From: Staphylococcus petrasii
Lineage (GTDB): Bacteria > Bacillota > Bacilli > Staphylococcales > Staphylococcaceae
Reading direction: 5' to 3'
NCBI RefSeq assembly: GCF_002902565.1
Contig: NZ_PPRC01000082.1
Location: forward strand, 1-54,778
Length of the DNA stretch: 54,778 nucleotides
Part shown: positions 34,766 to 42,074 of the stretch, one piece after another
Numbering within the stretch: position 1 is the stretch's first letter
Layout of the letters: each line of letters starts with the position of its first letter
Notes under the pieces: model-generated
Told to the model about the DNA's origin: nothing
The model's input: only the letters and a program-made list of their open reading frames with translations
Database searches by the model: none
Program-made: the position numbers and the translations under genes

Positions 34766-35218
34766 ATGTTTTGGTTATTAAATTTACTTTTTAGTTATAC
34801 CGCTTCACTGTTTTTCTGTGTTATATTCGACGCTCCTAGAAGATTATATCTTTCCTGTGGTTTTGTAGGGGCATTTGGTTGGATGGTTTACATCCTTTTC
34901 TATCAAGGACTTAGTATCCATACGATTTATTCTAGTTTCTTTGGTAGTTTTGCTTTAGGCCTTATCAGTCACTATATGGCACGTAGAAAAAGAGAACCTG
35001 CAATTATATTCATGGTGCCGGGAATCATCCCTCTCGTACCTGGTGGTCTCGCATTTGATGCCACTAAGAATTTAGTATTATTGCAATTTGGTAGAGCCAT
35101 TAATACGATGCTCGAAGTAACATTAATTGCTGGCGCCATTGCGCTTGGTTTATTATTTGCTGATCAAATTTCTAAGATTGTCGTATCAGGATTTGATCGT
35201 CGACGTAAACGTATTTAA
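34766..35218 (+). CDS. threonine/serine exporter ThrE-like, C-terminal subunit
   Basis: This 150-residue membrane protein of the DUF3815 family corresponds to the C-terminal half of ThrE. It has four or five hydrophobic segments and the conserved loop IFMVPGIIPLVPGGLAFDAT. It ends in a basic tail (VVSGFDRRRKRI) that should be cytoplasmic. It should form the transporter together with the preceding gene product. A strong terminator, shared with the convergent permease gene, follows. Confidence 0.87.
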   Translation: MFWLLNLLFSYTASLFFCVIFDAPRRLYLSCGFVGAFGWMVYILFYQGLSIHTIYSSFFGSFALGLISHYMARRKREPAIIFMVPGIIPLVPGGLAFDATKNLVLLQFGRAINTMLEVTLIAGAIALGLLFADQISKIVVSGFDRRRKRI

Positions 35219-35230
35219 TATATAAAAAAT

Positions 35231-35277
35231 AAGTGCATGATATTGAACGTAGTGTTGTTCAACATCATGCACTTTTT
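35231..35277. terminator. bidirectional terminator between exporter and permease genes
   Basis: The 18-base arms AAGTGCATGATATTGAAC (35231-35248) and GTTCAACATCATGCACTT (35257-35274) pair with one mismatch. The stem is flanked by an A-run and a T-run, suiting the convergent genes on either side. Confidence 0.9.
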
Positions 35278-35304
35278 ATTTGTGATTTAACAATGTCACA
35301 ATAT

Positions 35305-36783
35305 TTATTTGTTTGTATCTTCTATCATATCTTCGACCTCATTTTCAGAGCGGTTTAAAATCAAGCGACTTAATTCATCACTATCAATACGTTTCAACTT
35401 AGGATAACGTATAACGAAGAAGATTAAGCCAATGATTAACCAACCACCTAATGCGATATATGATGGCATTGAAAGTGAGGCTGGTGAACCTGGCACTAAT
35501 AATAATAGAAGGAATATGAATGATACGATAGAACCTAAAATTGCAAACGTCTTGTAAACAGGGCCGTACGTATTACTATTCTTATCGTAGCTAAATAATT
35601 TAGCTGCAGATAAACATGTAATAAAGTAAGCAATTGATACACCTGTTGAAGACATATCTACAATCCAAGTTAGAGCTGTACGGCCTAACCAAGGTGCGAT
35701 AAGCGTTACTGCGACTAAAAAGATAATCGCAACATAAGGTGTTTTGTATTTAGGGTGCAATCTGCTAAATGCTTTAGGCATAATGCCTGAACGTCCCATT
35801 GAGAATAACAGACGACTTGCACTCATTAAGAAACCATTTAAACCTGTAAAGATTCCCATAATAATCGCAATCGCTAATACGCCTAAACCAATGTAACCGA
35901 AGGCCGTTTGTGTTTCAGAGCCAGTTAACCATAAATTACCGTTAAGACTAGCATTATTAGTACTTAACCAACCTGTATAAAGAATCATCACTACATATGT
36001 TAATGATGCTGCTAATAAACTATAAACGATTAATTTAAACGTTTTATTAGGTGAAAAGTTAAATTCCTCTGCAGTTTGAGGAATGTTATCGAAACCTACA
36101 TAAGCCCACGGTGCTACCGCGACAATCATAATGATAGATGTAAACCATCCGGACTTAGGATTCGCTAATGGCTGTAAATTACTAAAACTAAAGTTATGGC
36201 CAAAGAATGAGCCAAAGAACATTAATAAGACTACAATCACCATTGCTACACAGAAATAATATTGTAGCGATCCTGAAACGCTTGCACCACGAATAGCGAT
36301 AAACATAAATACAAGTAATAAGACTGTTGCAATAATAATTTCAGTGATGTAAACATCCCATCCAGCAACTGTATAAAGCTTTCCGTTATTCAATAAATTA
36401 GGTAATAAGAATTTTACTAACAAACTAAATGCCGTAGCATTTAAAGCAACTACACAGACATATCCGAATGTTAAAAACCAAGATGAGAAGAAACTCACAT
36501 ATCTTCCGAAACTTAAGTAACTGAATGCAAATGCGCCACCTGATACAGGAAATTTCTCAACTAGCGCGCCATAACTTACCGCGATTAAAATCATCAGTAA
36601 TGCACCAATGACAATCCCTATTGATGCTGCAATAGGGCCAGATTGTTTAATCCAATCCCCTGGTAAGATAAATGCGCCCCAGCCAATACAGGAACCATAG
36701 GCAATCGCCCACACAAACTTTTCTGAGAGGTTCTGTTTTAAATCTCCTCTATCTATATTCTGATTTTGATTTTTATCTTCCAT
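35305..36783 (-). CDS. APC-superfamily amino-acid permease
   Basis: This 492-residue transporter of the amino acid-polyamine-organocation superfamily has about 12 transmembrane helices. Helix 1 contains the substrate-binding break IAYGSCIGWGAFILPGDW, and helix 2-3 carries EKFPVSGGAFAFSYLSFG. The cytoplasmic loop after helix 6 reads DNIPQTAEEFNFSPNKTF and is typical of the group. S. aureus has the homologue at the same place, annotated as a cationic amino-acid transporter. The actual substrate is not known. The ribosome site GAGGTGA is within the stem of a strong hairpin just upstream, so translation may be controlled. Confidence 0.88.
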   Translation of the reverse strand: MEDKNQNQNIDRGDLKQNLSEKFVWAIAYGSCIGWGAFILPGDWIKQSGPIAASIGIVIGALLMILIAVSYGALVEKFPVSGGAFAFSYLSFGRYVSFFSSWFLTFGYVCVVALNATAFSLLVKFLLPNLLNNGKLYTVAGWDVYITEIIIATVLLLVFMFIAIRGASVSGSLQYYFCVAMVIVVLLMFFGSFFGHNFSFSNLQPLANPKSGWFTSIIMIVAVAPWAYVGFDNIPQTAEEFNFSPNKTFKLIVYSLLAASLTYVVMILYTGWLSTNNASLNGNLWLTGSETQTAFGYIGLGVLAIAIIMGIFTGLNGFLMSASRLLFSMGRSGIMPKAFSRLHPKYKTPYVAIIFLVAVTLIAPWLGRTALTWIVDMSSTGVSIAYFITCLSAAKLFSYDKNSNTYGPVYKTFAILGSIVSFIFLLLLLVPGSPASLSMPSYIALGGWLIIGLIFFVIRYPKLKRIDSDELSRLILNRSENEVEDMIEDTNK

Positions 36784-36790
36784 AAAATAA

Positions 36791-36832
36791 ACTCACCTCA
36801 AGTACCCTATATACCCTTGAAGTGAGTTTTTT
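36791..36832 (-). promoter_or_regulatory. hairpin covering the permease ribosome site
   Basis: ACTCACCTCAAG (36791-36802) and CTTGAAGTGAGT (36816-36827) pair over 12 bases with one mismatch around a loop that is itself nearly symmetrical. On the minus strand the second arm holds the GAGGTGA ribosome site of the permease. A TTTATTTTAT tail follows, so it may also work as an attenuator for read-through from the DUF423 gene. On the plus strand T6 follows, which would stop antisense transcription. Confidence 0.55.
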
Positions 36833-36862
36833 AATCTACGAATATTCAATTTAAAAATGAAT

Positions 36863-37234
36863 TTAACCTACAAATTTAAATGTAGAAATGATTAACATTA
36901 ACCAACCTGCAATGAACAGTACCCCACCAATCGGTGTTATAGCACCTAATATGCGAATTTGTGTTAATGCTAAAATGTAAAGTGAACCACTGAAGAAGAC
37001 TACGCCTAAGAATATAAGCCATCCAGCCCAATTAACATTAATTGAAGTAGTACCACTGATTACACCAATAATTAATAAGCCAAGACCATGATACATTTGG
37101 TAATTCACAGCTTTTTCCCACACAGACATATATTTGTCTGATAGTTTACCTTCTAAGCCATGTGCACCAAATGCGCCAGTACCTACTGACATCATCGTGC
37201 ATAAAGCCCCTAAGATTATAAATACTTTCATCAT
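36863..37234 (-). CDS. DUF423 membrane protein, YwdK-like
   Basis: This 123-residue protein of the DUF423 family has four membrane helices. Family hallmarks are [20 protein letters not shown] near residues 20-39 and [13 protein letters not shown] near 42-54. The C-terminal half, [15 protein letters not shown] and [14 protein letters not shown], is also typical. The function is not established. It lies after ung and ywdI homologues on the same strand, the same grouping as ywdG-ywdI-ywdK in B. subtilis. The ATG pair follows AAGGAGTTTGAAGATAA; the second ATG (37231) is equally possible. Confidence 0.88.
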   Translation of the reverse strand: MMKVFIILGALCTMMSVGTGAFGAHGLEGKLSDKYMSVWEKAVNYQMYHGLGLLIIGVISGTTSINVNWAGWLIFLGVVFFSGSLYILALTQIRILGAITPIGGVLFIAGWLMLIISTFKFVG

Positions 37235-37258
37235 TTATCTTCAAACTCCTTATTTCTT

Positions 37259-37660
37259 TTAGAAATCAAATATAGATTCGCCATTACCGATTTCATCATC
37301 TGTAACCATTGTATCCGATGGCAAACTATTATTTTGTGACGATTTCATTGAATTTGGCACCTTGCCACCCATCGCTTCAATTTCCGCTGCAGTAACCGTT
37401 GACTTACTTGATGAAGCAGAATGACTCATTCCCGAGCTAGTCATTGTATTATTATTTTTTGAAAACGAAGGCGCCGTTACTGTATCAGTAAAATCGTGCG
37501 TTTTATTGCGACGTGTACTTGGCGCACTTTCCTGGTTAGCATACAGGGATGTCAATGTGTGAATCGCATACATATGCTTTTCAAATTCGTGATTATTGTT
37601 AGATTCATCCGCTTGTACAAGTTCACGTTCGATTAATTGAATAATTTGTTCTTTATCCAT
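37259..37660 (-). CDS. DUF5327 protein, YwdI-like
   Basis: This 133-residue soluble protein is related to B. subtilis YwdI (DUF5327). The first 45 residues form a helical hairpin (DKEQIIQLIERELVQADESN, then HEFEKHMYAIHTLTSLYANQ). The rest is low-complexity, rich in Ser, Thr and Asn, with a short conserved AEIEAMGGKVP near 93-103 and an acidic end (DDEIGNGESIFDF). It looks like an adaptor or partly disordered protein. No function is known. It sits 3 bases after ung and 24 bases before the DUF423 gene, so all three are co-transcribed. Confidence 0.82.
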   Translation of the reverse strand: MDKEQIIQLIERELVQADESNNNHEFEKHMYAIHTLTSLYANQESAPSTRRNKTHDFTDTVTAPSFSKNNNTMTSSGMSHSASSSKSTVTAAEIEAMGGKVPNSMKSSQNNSLPSDTMVTDDEIGNGESIFDF

Positions 37661-37663
37661 CTA

Positions 37664-38320
37664 TTATTCCTCTCTTTCACACCAGTGAATTGGAGATTTC
37701 CCTTTCGATTCTAGAAACTCATTGGCACGTGAGTATGGTTTCGAACCGAAGAAACCACGATGCGCTGACAATGGACTAGGATGCGTAGATTTAATGATAT
37801 GGTGTTTAGAAGTATCAATTAATTTTAACTTTTGTTGGGCAGGTTTACCCCACAGAATAAATACTACATTTTCTCGATGGTCTGAAATCGCTTGAATCAC
37901 TTCATCAGTAAATGTTTCCCAACCAATGTTTTTATGAGAATGCGCTTCGCCTTGTCGTACTGTTAATACAGTATTTAACAATAATACACCCTCGCGCGCC
38001 CAATCTTGTAAATGTGGCGATGTTCTATGACAACCAATATCATCCTCTAATTCTTTATACATATTTCTTAATGATGGCGGGAATTTCGCATTTGGTTGTA
38101 CAGAGAACGCTAAACCGTGCGCTTGATTAGGTCCATGATATGGATCTTGTCCTAAAATAACTACCTTTATATCTTCAAATGGCGTTAAATCAAACGCTTG
38201 ATAAATATTCTCTCTATCTGGATAGACGATTTGTGTCGTATATTCTTTTTCTAAAAAATCATGCATTGCTTTAAAATCATGTCTTTCTGTAATGTCATGA
38301 AATATTTCTGACCATTCCAT
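37664..38320 (-). CDS. ung: uracil-DNA glycosylase
   Basis: Ung removes uracil from DNA after cytosine deamination or dUMP incorporation. The 218-residue family 1 enzyme shows the water-activating motif [18 protein letters not shown] and the minor-groove loop [14 protein letters not shown] with its catalytic His. [20 protein letters not shown] is also conserved. The start ATG at 38320 follows GAGGTGAAAGCG; a GTG nine bases further upstream is part of that region. It is the first gene of the ung-ywdI-DUF423 unit and diverges from pdxK. Confidence 0.96.
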   Translation of the reverse strand: MEWSEIFHDITERHDFKAMHDFLEKEYTTQIVYPDRENIYQAFDLTPFEDIKVVILGQDPYHGPNQAHGLAFSVQPNAKFPPSLRNMYKELEDDIGCHRTSPHLQDWAREGVLLLNTVLTVRQGEAHSHKNIGWETFTDEVIQAISDHRENVVFILWGKPAQQKLKLIDTSKHHIIKSTHPSPLSAHRGFFGSKPYSRANEFLESKGKSPIHWCEREE

Positions 38321-38472
38321 CGCTTTCACCTCATGCCATATTTTAACATAATGTGCATATCATCAGTTATCAATTTCCTACTATTATATGTATTAACGCT
38401 CGCGCTAGTACCCTTTGTAAAAAACATGTTATGATAAGTAATAGATTAGAAAACTGTCGGGAGTGAATCAAT

Positions 38473-39303
38473 ATGGCTTTAAAAAAAGTTTTAACTATTG
38501 CAGGTTCAGATACTAGTGCGGGAGCTGGTATGCAAGCGGACCTTAAAACGTTTCAAGAATTAGATACTTACGGCATGGTAGCTTTAACTGCTGTCGTGAC
38601 AATGGATAAAGAAACTTGGTCTCATGATGTGACACCTCTTTCAATGGATTTATTTGAGAAACAATTAGAAACAGCTATCTCAATTGGTCCAGATGCTGTT
38701 AAAACTGGTATGTTAGGTACGCAAGAAATCATTAAACGTGCTGGCGAAGCATTCGAAGAATCAGGCGCAAAATATTTCGTAGTTGACCCAGTAATGGTTT
38801 GTAAAGGGGAAGACGAAGTACTTAACCCAGGAAATACTGATGCTATGATCGAATATTTATTACCTAAAGCAACAGTAGTTACACCAAACTTATTTGAAGC
38901 TGGTCAACTTTCTGGTTTAGGAAAATTAACTTCAATCGAAGATATGAAAAAAGCAGCTAAAGTTATCTACGATCAAGGTGCAAAACATGTCATCATTAAA
39001 GGTGGTAAAGCGCTAGATCAAGATAAATCTTATGATTTATACTTCGATGGCGATAAATACTATCAATTAACTACTGACATGTTCCAACAAAGTTATAACC
39101 ATGGTGCAGGTTGTACATTTGCAGCTGCGACAACAGCTTACTTAGCAAATGGTAAATCACCTAAAGAAGCAGTTGTAAGTGCGAAAGCATTTGTTGCTTC
39201 AGCAATTAAAAATGGTTGGAAAATGAACGATTTCGTAGGTCCAGTAGACCACGGTGCATACAACCGTGTTGAACACATCGACGTAGAAGTAACTGAAGTT
39301 TAA
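38473..39303 (+). CDS. pdxK: pyridoxal kinase, ThiD-like
   Basis: This ribokinase-fold enzyme of 276 residues resembles ThiD. The S. aureus orthologue is a pyridoxal kinase making pyridoxal 5-phosphate. It carries the two catalytic cysteines of that group: Cys110 in VDPVMVCKGEDEV, which can form a hemithioacetal with pyridoxal, and Cys214 in YNHGAGCTFAAA beside the anion hole. The N-terminal IAGSDTSAGAGMQADLKTF is typical of ThiD/PdxK. Activity on hydroxymethylpyrimidine has been discussed for this group, so the thiD name also appears. It is monocistronic, with its own terminator. Confidence 0.92.
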   Translation: MALKKVLTIAGSDTSAGAGMQADLKTFQELDTYGMVALTAVVTMDKETWSHDVTPLSMDLFEKQLETAISIGPDAVKTGMLGTQEIIKRAGEAFEESGAKYFVVDPVMVCKGEDEVLNPGNTDAMIEYLLPKATVVTPNLFEAGQLSGLGKLTSIEDMKKAAKVIYDQGAKHVIIKGGKALDQDKSYDLYFDGDKYYQLTTDMFQQSYNHGAGCTFAAATTAYLANGKSPKEAVVSAKAFVASAIKNGWKMNDFVGPVDHGAYNRVEHIDVEVTEV

Positions 39304-39317
39304 GGAATCTATATTTT

Positions 39318-39357
39318 AACTGTCCTCAAAGTCTATGACTTTGCGGGCAGTTTTTTT
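39318..39357 (+). terminator. pdxK terminator
   Basis: AACTGTCCTCAAAGT pairs with ACTTTGCGGGCAGTT (39318-39352), including G-U pairs, and T7 follows. Confidence 0.88.
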
Positions 39358-39392
39358 ATTTTTGTATATAGAGAAGTTCTTAAGGGGGCTAG

Positions 39393-39570
39393 GTTGTAAA
39401 GAAATTCTTAAATGGACATTTACTCATTTTGTTGTGTTGCTTGCCCAGGGTACAGTTTCAGCCAGAAATGCCTCACAGATAAATCTGTGGGAATTTCTAA
39501 GGTCTTCAACTTGTACTGTTCCCTCGGGCGTCACACAACGTCACTCGTTGCCCATCTTTAGAATTTCTTA
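39393..39570. repeat. nested palindromic element, copy B
   Basis: This is the second full copy of the element at 25.3 kb, in the same orientation. Positions 39441-39577 are identical to 25391-25527 over 137 bases, while the left outer arm differs at a few positions. The outer arms GTAAAGAAATTCTTAAATGG and CCATCTTTAGAATTTCTTAC keep pairing. Identity at this level between non-coding copies 14 kb apart implies recent duplication, gene conversion or strong constraint. The reading frame across it is spurious. Confidence 0.8.
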
Positions 39571-39790
39571 CCTAAGTACTTTAGCATTTAGATTCATTTA
39601 ATATTCATACTAGGTGTCTTCACAACTACACTTCGTAATCTATTTTAGAACTACTTACTTAAGTGTGTAAGCAGTTAAATTCATCAATGATTCTAACCTC
39701 CTTATTATCTCCAACACTCAACGTCATTCGTTGTCTTAGAACTATTTACCTAAGTGTTTTAGATTTTCTACCCATTAGTGGGGGTTAAAT
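39571..39790. repeat. degenerate repeat debris before the TetX-like gene
   Basis: It contains short motifs (ACTTACTTAAGTGTGTAAGC, CTTAGAACTATTTACCTAAG) that recur around the other elements and probably derive from older copies. The promoter of the TetX-like gene should be in the last 100 bases but is not distinct. Confidence 0.5.
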
Positions 39791-39860
39791 ATGTTTAAAG
39801 TATATATTTTTGACGTAAACTATGAGCGTATTGAAAACTTTTTAAAAATAAGGAGTTAAT

Positions 39861-41015
39861 ATGATGAGTGAATTAAATAAAGATGTAGAAGTAAAAGAAC
39901 CTGTAACAATTATTGGCGGGGGCATTGGCGGTTTAACGTTAGCGCGTGTACTATATGTTAATGGTATTCCTTCAAAAGTATATGAAGCTGACGCATCACC
40001 TGAGGCACGTACGCAAGGTGGTCAATTAGATATTCATGAATATAATGGTCAAGTCGCTTTAGAAAAAGCTAATTTAATGGATGAATTTCATTCAATTATC
40101 CATGAAGGTGCTGACGCAGCTCGTATTGTTGATGAAAATGGCAAGTTATTATTAGATGTTCCAGCTGGTGAAGATAATGGACGTCCTGAAGTATTACGTG
40201 GAGATTTACGTCAAATTTTATTAGATTCTCTTCCAGATGAAACAATCGAATGGAATAAAAAAGTGGATCATGTAGAAGAAATTCAAAATGGTCAATATCG
40301 CGTTGTCTTCAGAGACGATAGCGAGGTTACTACTAGCAAATTAATTGGTGCTGACGGCGCATGGTCTAAAGTACGCAAGCTATTAACAGATGTGACACCA
40401 GACTATGTTGGTACAACATTTATCGAAACTTATTTACATGATGTAGACAACAAATATCCTGAAACAGCTAAATTAGTTGGTCAAGGTGCTATGTACGCTT
40501 TAGCTCCAGGAAAAGGCTTTGTAGCTCACCGTGAAGCTAACAACATCATTCATACTTATATCGAAATGAATCGCGATTTAGAATGGATTGATAGCATTGA
40601 TTTTTCAAATAAACAAGAAGCTATCGACGCAATTAAAGCAGAATTTAAAGGTTGGTCACCTGAAATTACTGCCCTATTAACTGAAGCAGATTCAGATATT
40701 GTCGCACGTAAAATCAACGCTTTACCTGATAAACATCGTTGGGAACCTAAATCAGGCGTAACATTAATTGGCGATGCTGCACATTTAATGGCACCATCTG
40801 GTGAAGGTGCTAACTTAGCAATGTTAGATGCTGCTGAATTAGCAGAAGGTATTGCTAAAAATTATGATAATATCGACGAAGTAATCAAAGAATATGAAAG
40901 TCGCATGTTCCCTAGAAGTGAAGAAGAACAACAAGAATCTCATGAAATTCTAGATATTTGTTTAGGTCAAGATAGCCCAGACAGATTCGTAAAATTATTC
41001 AAAGGTGAACTTTAA
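39861..41015 (+). CDS. TetX-like FAD-dependent monooxygenase
   Basis: This 384-residue class A flavin monooxygenase is of the TetX/aromatic hydroxylase group. The FAD motif is TIIGGGIGGLTLARVLYVNG and the second FAD motif is LIGDAAHLMAPSGEGANLAM. Between them lies GADGAWSKVRKLL. The stretch TQGGQLDIHEYNGQVALEKA strongly recalls TetX. TetX enzymes hydroxylate tetracyclines, but most relatives act on other aromatic compounds, so resistance should not be assumed. A GGAG ribosome site precedes the first of two ATG codons. The gene is flanked on both sides by repeat-rich gaps, which would suit acquisition or mobility of this segment. Confidence 0.85.
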   Translation: MMSELNKDVEVKEPVTIIGGGIGGLTLARVLYVNGIPSKVYEADASPEARTQGGQLDIHEYNGQVALEKANLMDEFHSIIHEGADAARIVDENGKLLLDVPAGEDNGRPEVLRGDLRQILLDSLPDETIEWNKKVDHVEEIQNGQYRVVFRDDSEVTTSKLIGADGAWSKVRKLLTDVTPDYVGTTFIETYLHDVDNKYPETAKLVGQGAMYALAPGKGFVAHREANNIIHTYIEMNRDLEWIDSIDFSNKQEAIDAIKAEFKGWSPEITALLTEADSDIVARKINALPDKHRWEPKSGVTLIGDAAHLMAPSGEGANLAMLDAAELAEGIAKNYDNIDEVIKEYESRMFPRSEEEQQESHEILDICLGQDSPDRFVKLFKGEL

Positions 41016-41050
41016 TTTTCATAAATACTAAACTCTAAATTTTAATTAAC

Positions 41051-41084
41051 CTCCCTATCAAGCACTAGATAGGGAGATTTTTTA
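41051..41084 (+). terminator. terminator of the TetX-like gene
   Basis: A perfect 9-bp stem, CTCCCTATC (41051-41059) with GATAGGGAG (41068-41076), is followed by ATTTTTTT. Confidence 0.88.
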
Positions 41085-41238
41085 TGTTCAAAATAAAGTA
41101 TTTTTAAAACTACTCATTTAGTCGTAGATACATATCGGTTATACGTCGTATGAAAAGTTGGTACTTGGGGCTCATGTTTTCAGTAGAAAAATCTATTACT
41201 ATATTAAGTGTAGAGAGACAAAGGAGGTAACACACATC

Positions 41239-41409
41239 ATGATAATCTACAAGCAAAATATAGAAAACGGTATCCCAATGTATGAAATCATTACAAAAAC
41301 CTTCAAGACGATTACGGTAAAATTTGATGAAACGTTTAACAAGAATGAAATCTATAAATTGCTCTCTCTACTAGAGAATGATCTTGATAATATGAAATTA
41401 AGTTATTAA
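41239..41409 (+). CDS. 56-residue protein of unknown function
   Basis: A small gene with a very good ribosome site (AAGGAGGTAACACACATC before ATG). The 56-residue product is soluble and mixed in charge: a short beta-like N-terminal half (YKQNIENGIPMYEIITKTFK, TITVKFDE) and an amphipathic helix (NKNEIYKLLSLLENDLDNMK). It has no signal peptide or cysteine. I recognise no family. It lies alone between the TetX-like gene and a candidate small RNA. The longer frame from 41158 lacks a ribosome site. Confidence 0.6.
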   Translation: MIIYKQNIENGIPMYEIITKTFKTITVKFDETFNKNEIYKLLSLLENDLDNMKLSY

Positions 41410-41509
41410 GACATTTTCACAAAAAATAAAAAGTGTTTTTCCAAATGAGAATTCAAACAGAAGTATATTCCCAAAATTGATTTTTTAAGTGCTTGGCCCC
41501 CTAATATAA

Positions 41510-41640
41510 AGTAACTTTAAAGGTCATAAATCATTCCTAAACTCACCTTATTCAATATAGCGTCAATGTTAGCCAAAGATGTCCCACTTTGAAAGCTTAG
41601 AGAGTACCTTTAAGCCCAGCTAACATCGACGCTATTTTTG
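41510..41640 (+). ncRNA. candidate small RNA with UCCC loop
   Basis: A 16-base pair of arms, TAGCGTCAATGTTAGC (41558-41573) and GCTAACATCGACGCTA (41619-41634), pairs with a single mismatch and is followed by T5. It encloses two hairpins: CAAAG-ATGTCCCA-CTTTG and GCTTA with TAAGC. The first has a UCCC loop of the type that staphylococcal Rsa RNAs use to bind ribosome sites. TTGATT (41477-41482) and TAATAT (41502-41507), 19 bases apart, could be a promoter, giving an RNA of about 130 bases. There is no reading frame in it. The alternative is a long terminator for the 56-residue gene. Confidence 0.5.
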
Positions 41641-41699
41641 TTTATACATATTTGTGCTACAACAATTTAAAATAGTCGAAATGTCAAAAAATAATAAAG

Positions 41700-41867
41700 T
41701 AAATTAATGAACTCAAGTGCTTACACACTTAGTAAGCAGTTCTAAAATGGATAATGAAACATATGTGTTCACTCGCTTACGTAAGATATTCTAAGATAGA
41801 TAACGAAACGTAGTTGTGATATTCCTATGCTAAATAATAATGAACCTAAGTGCTTTAGTATTTAGGT
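41700..41867. repeat. degenerate repeat units left of the second core-2 element
   Basis: At least two decayed units are present (TTCTAAAATGGATAATGAAA and TTCTAAGATAGATAACGAAA followed by CGTAGTTG), plus the hairpin motif AAGTGCTTTAGTATTTAGG. They match the units at 32.9-33.3 kb. Confidence 0.6.
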
Positions 41868-42007
41868 AAGAAATTCAAGAGATGAACTACGAGTGTTGTT
41901 GCGCGACTCTTGGCGGAAAAGAAAGAGTCTCAAGACTACAGGCTTGAGCCTTTCCCGCAAGAAAGCGTCGCAACAAAAATGAGTAAATGTTCATCTAAGA
42001 ATTTCTT
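41868..42007. repeat. nested palindromic element with alternative core, copy 2
   Basis: This 140-bp element has the 81-base core 41898-41978, which matches 33296-33376 with one change. Its outer arms are AAGAAATTCAAGAGATGAAC (41868-41887) and GTTCATCTAAGAATTTCTT (41989-42007). They pair with each other but differ in sequence from the arms of the copy at 33.3 kb, resembling instead the arms of the 25.3 and 39.4 kb elements. Confidence 0.75.
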
Positions 42008-42020
42008 TTCATTTTCCCCA

Positions 42021-42062
42021 AAATAAAAAAACGCATTGATGAGGTTGCTCTCAACAATGCGT
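42021..42062 (-). terminator. proP terminator
   Basis: ACGCATTGATGAG (42031-42043) pairs with CTCAACAATGCGT (42050-42062), with one mismatch. On the minus strand TTTTTTATTTT follows. It is just past the proP stop. Confidence 0.85.
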
Positions 42063-42074
42063 ATAAAAGTTATA

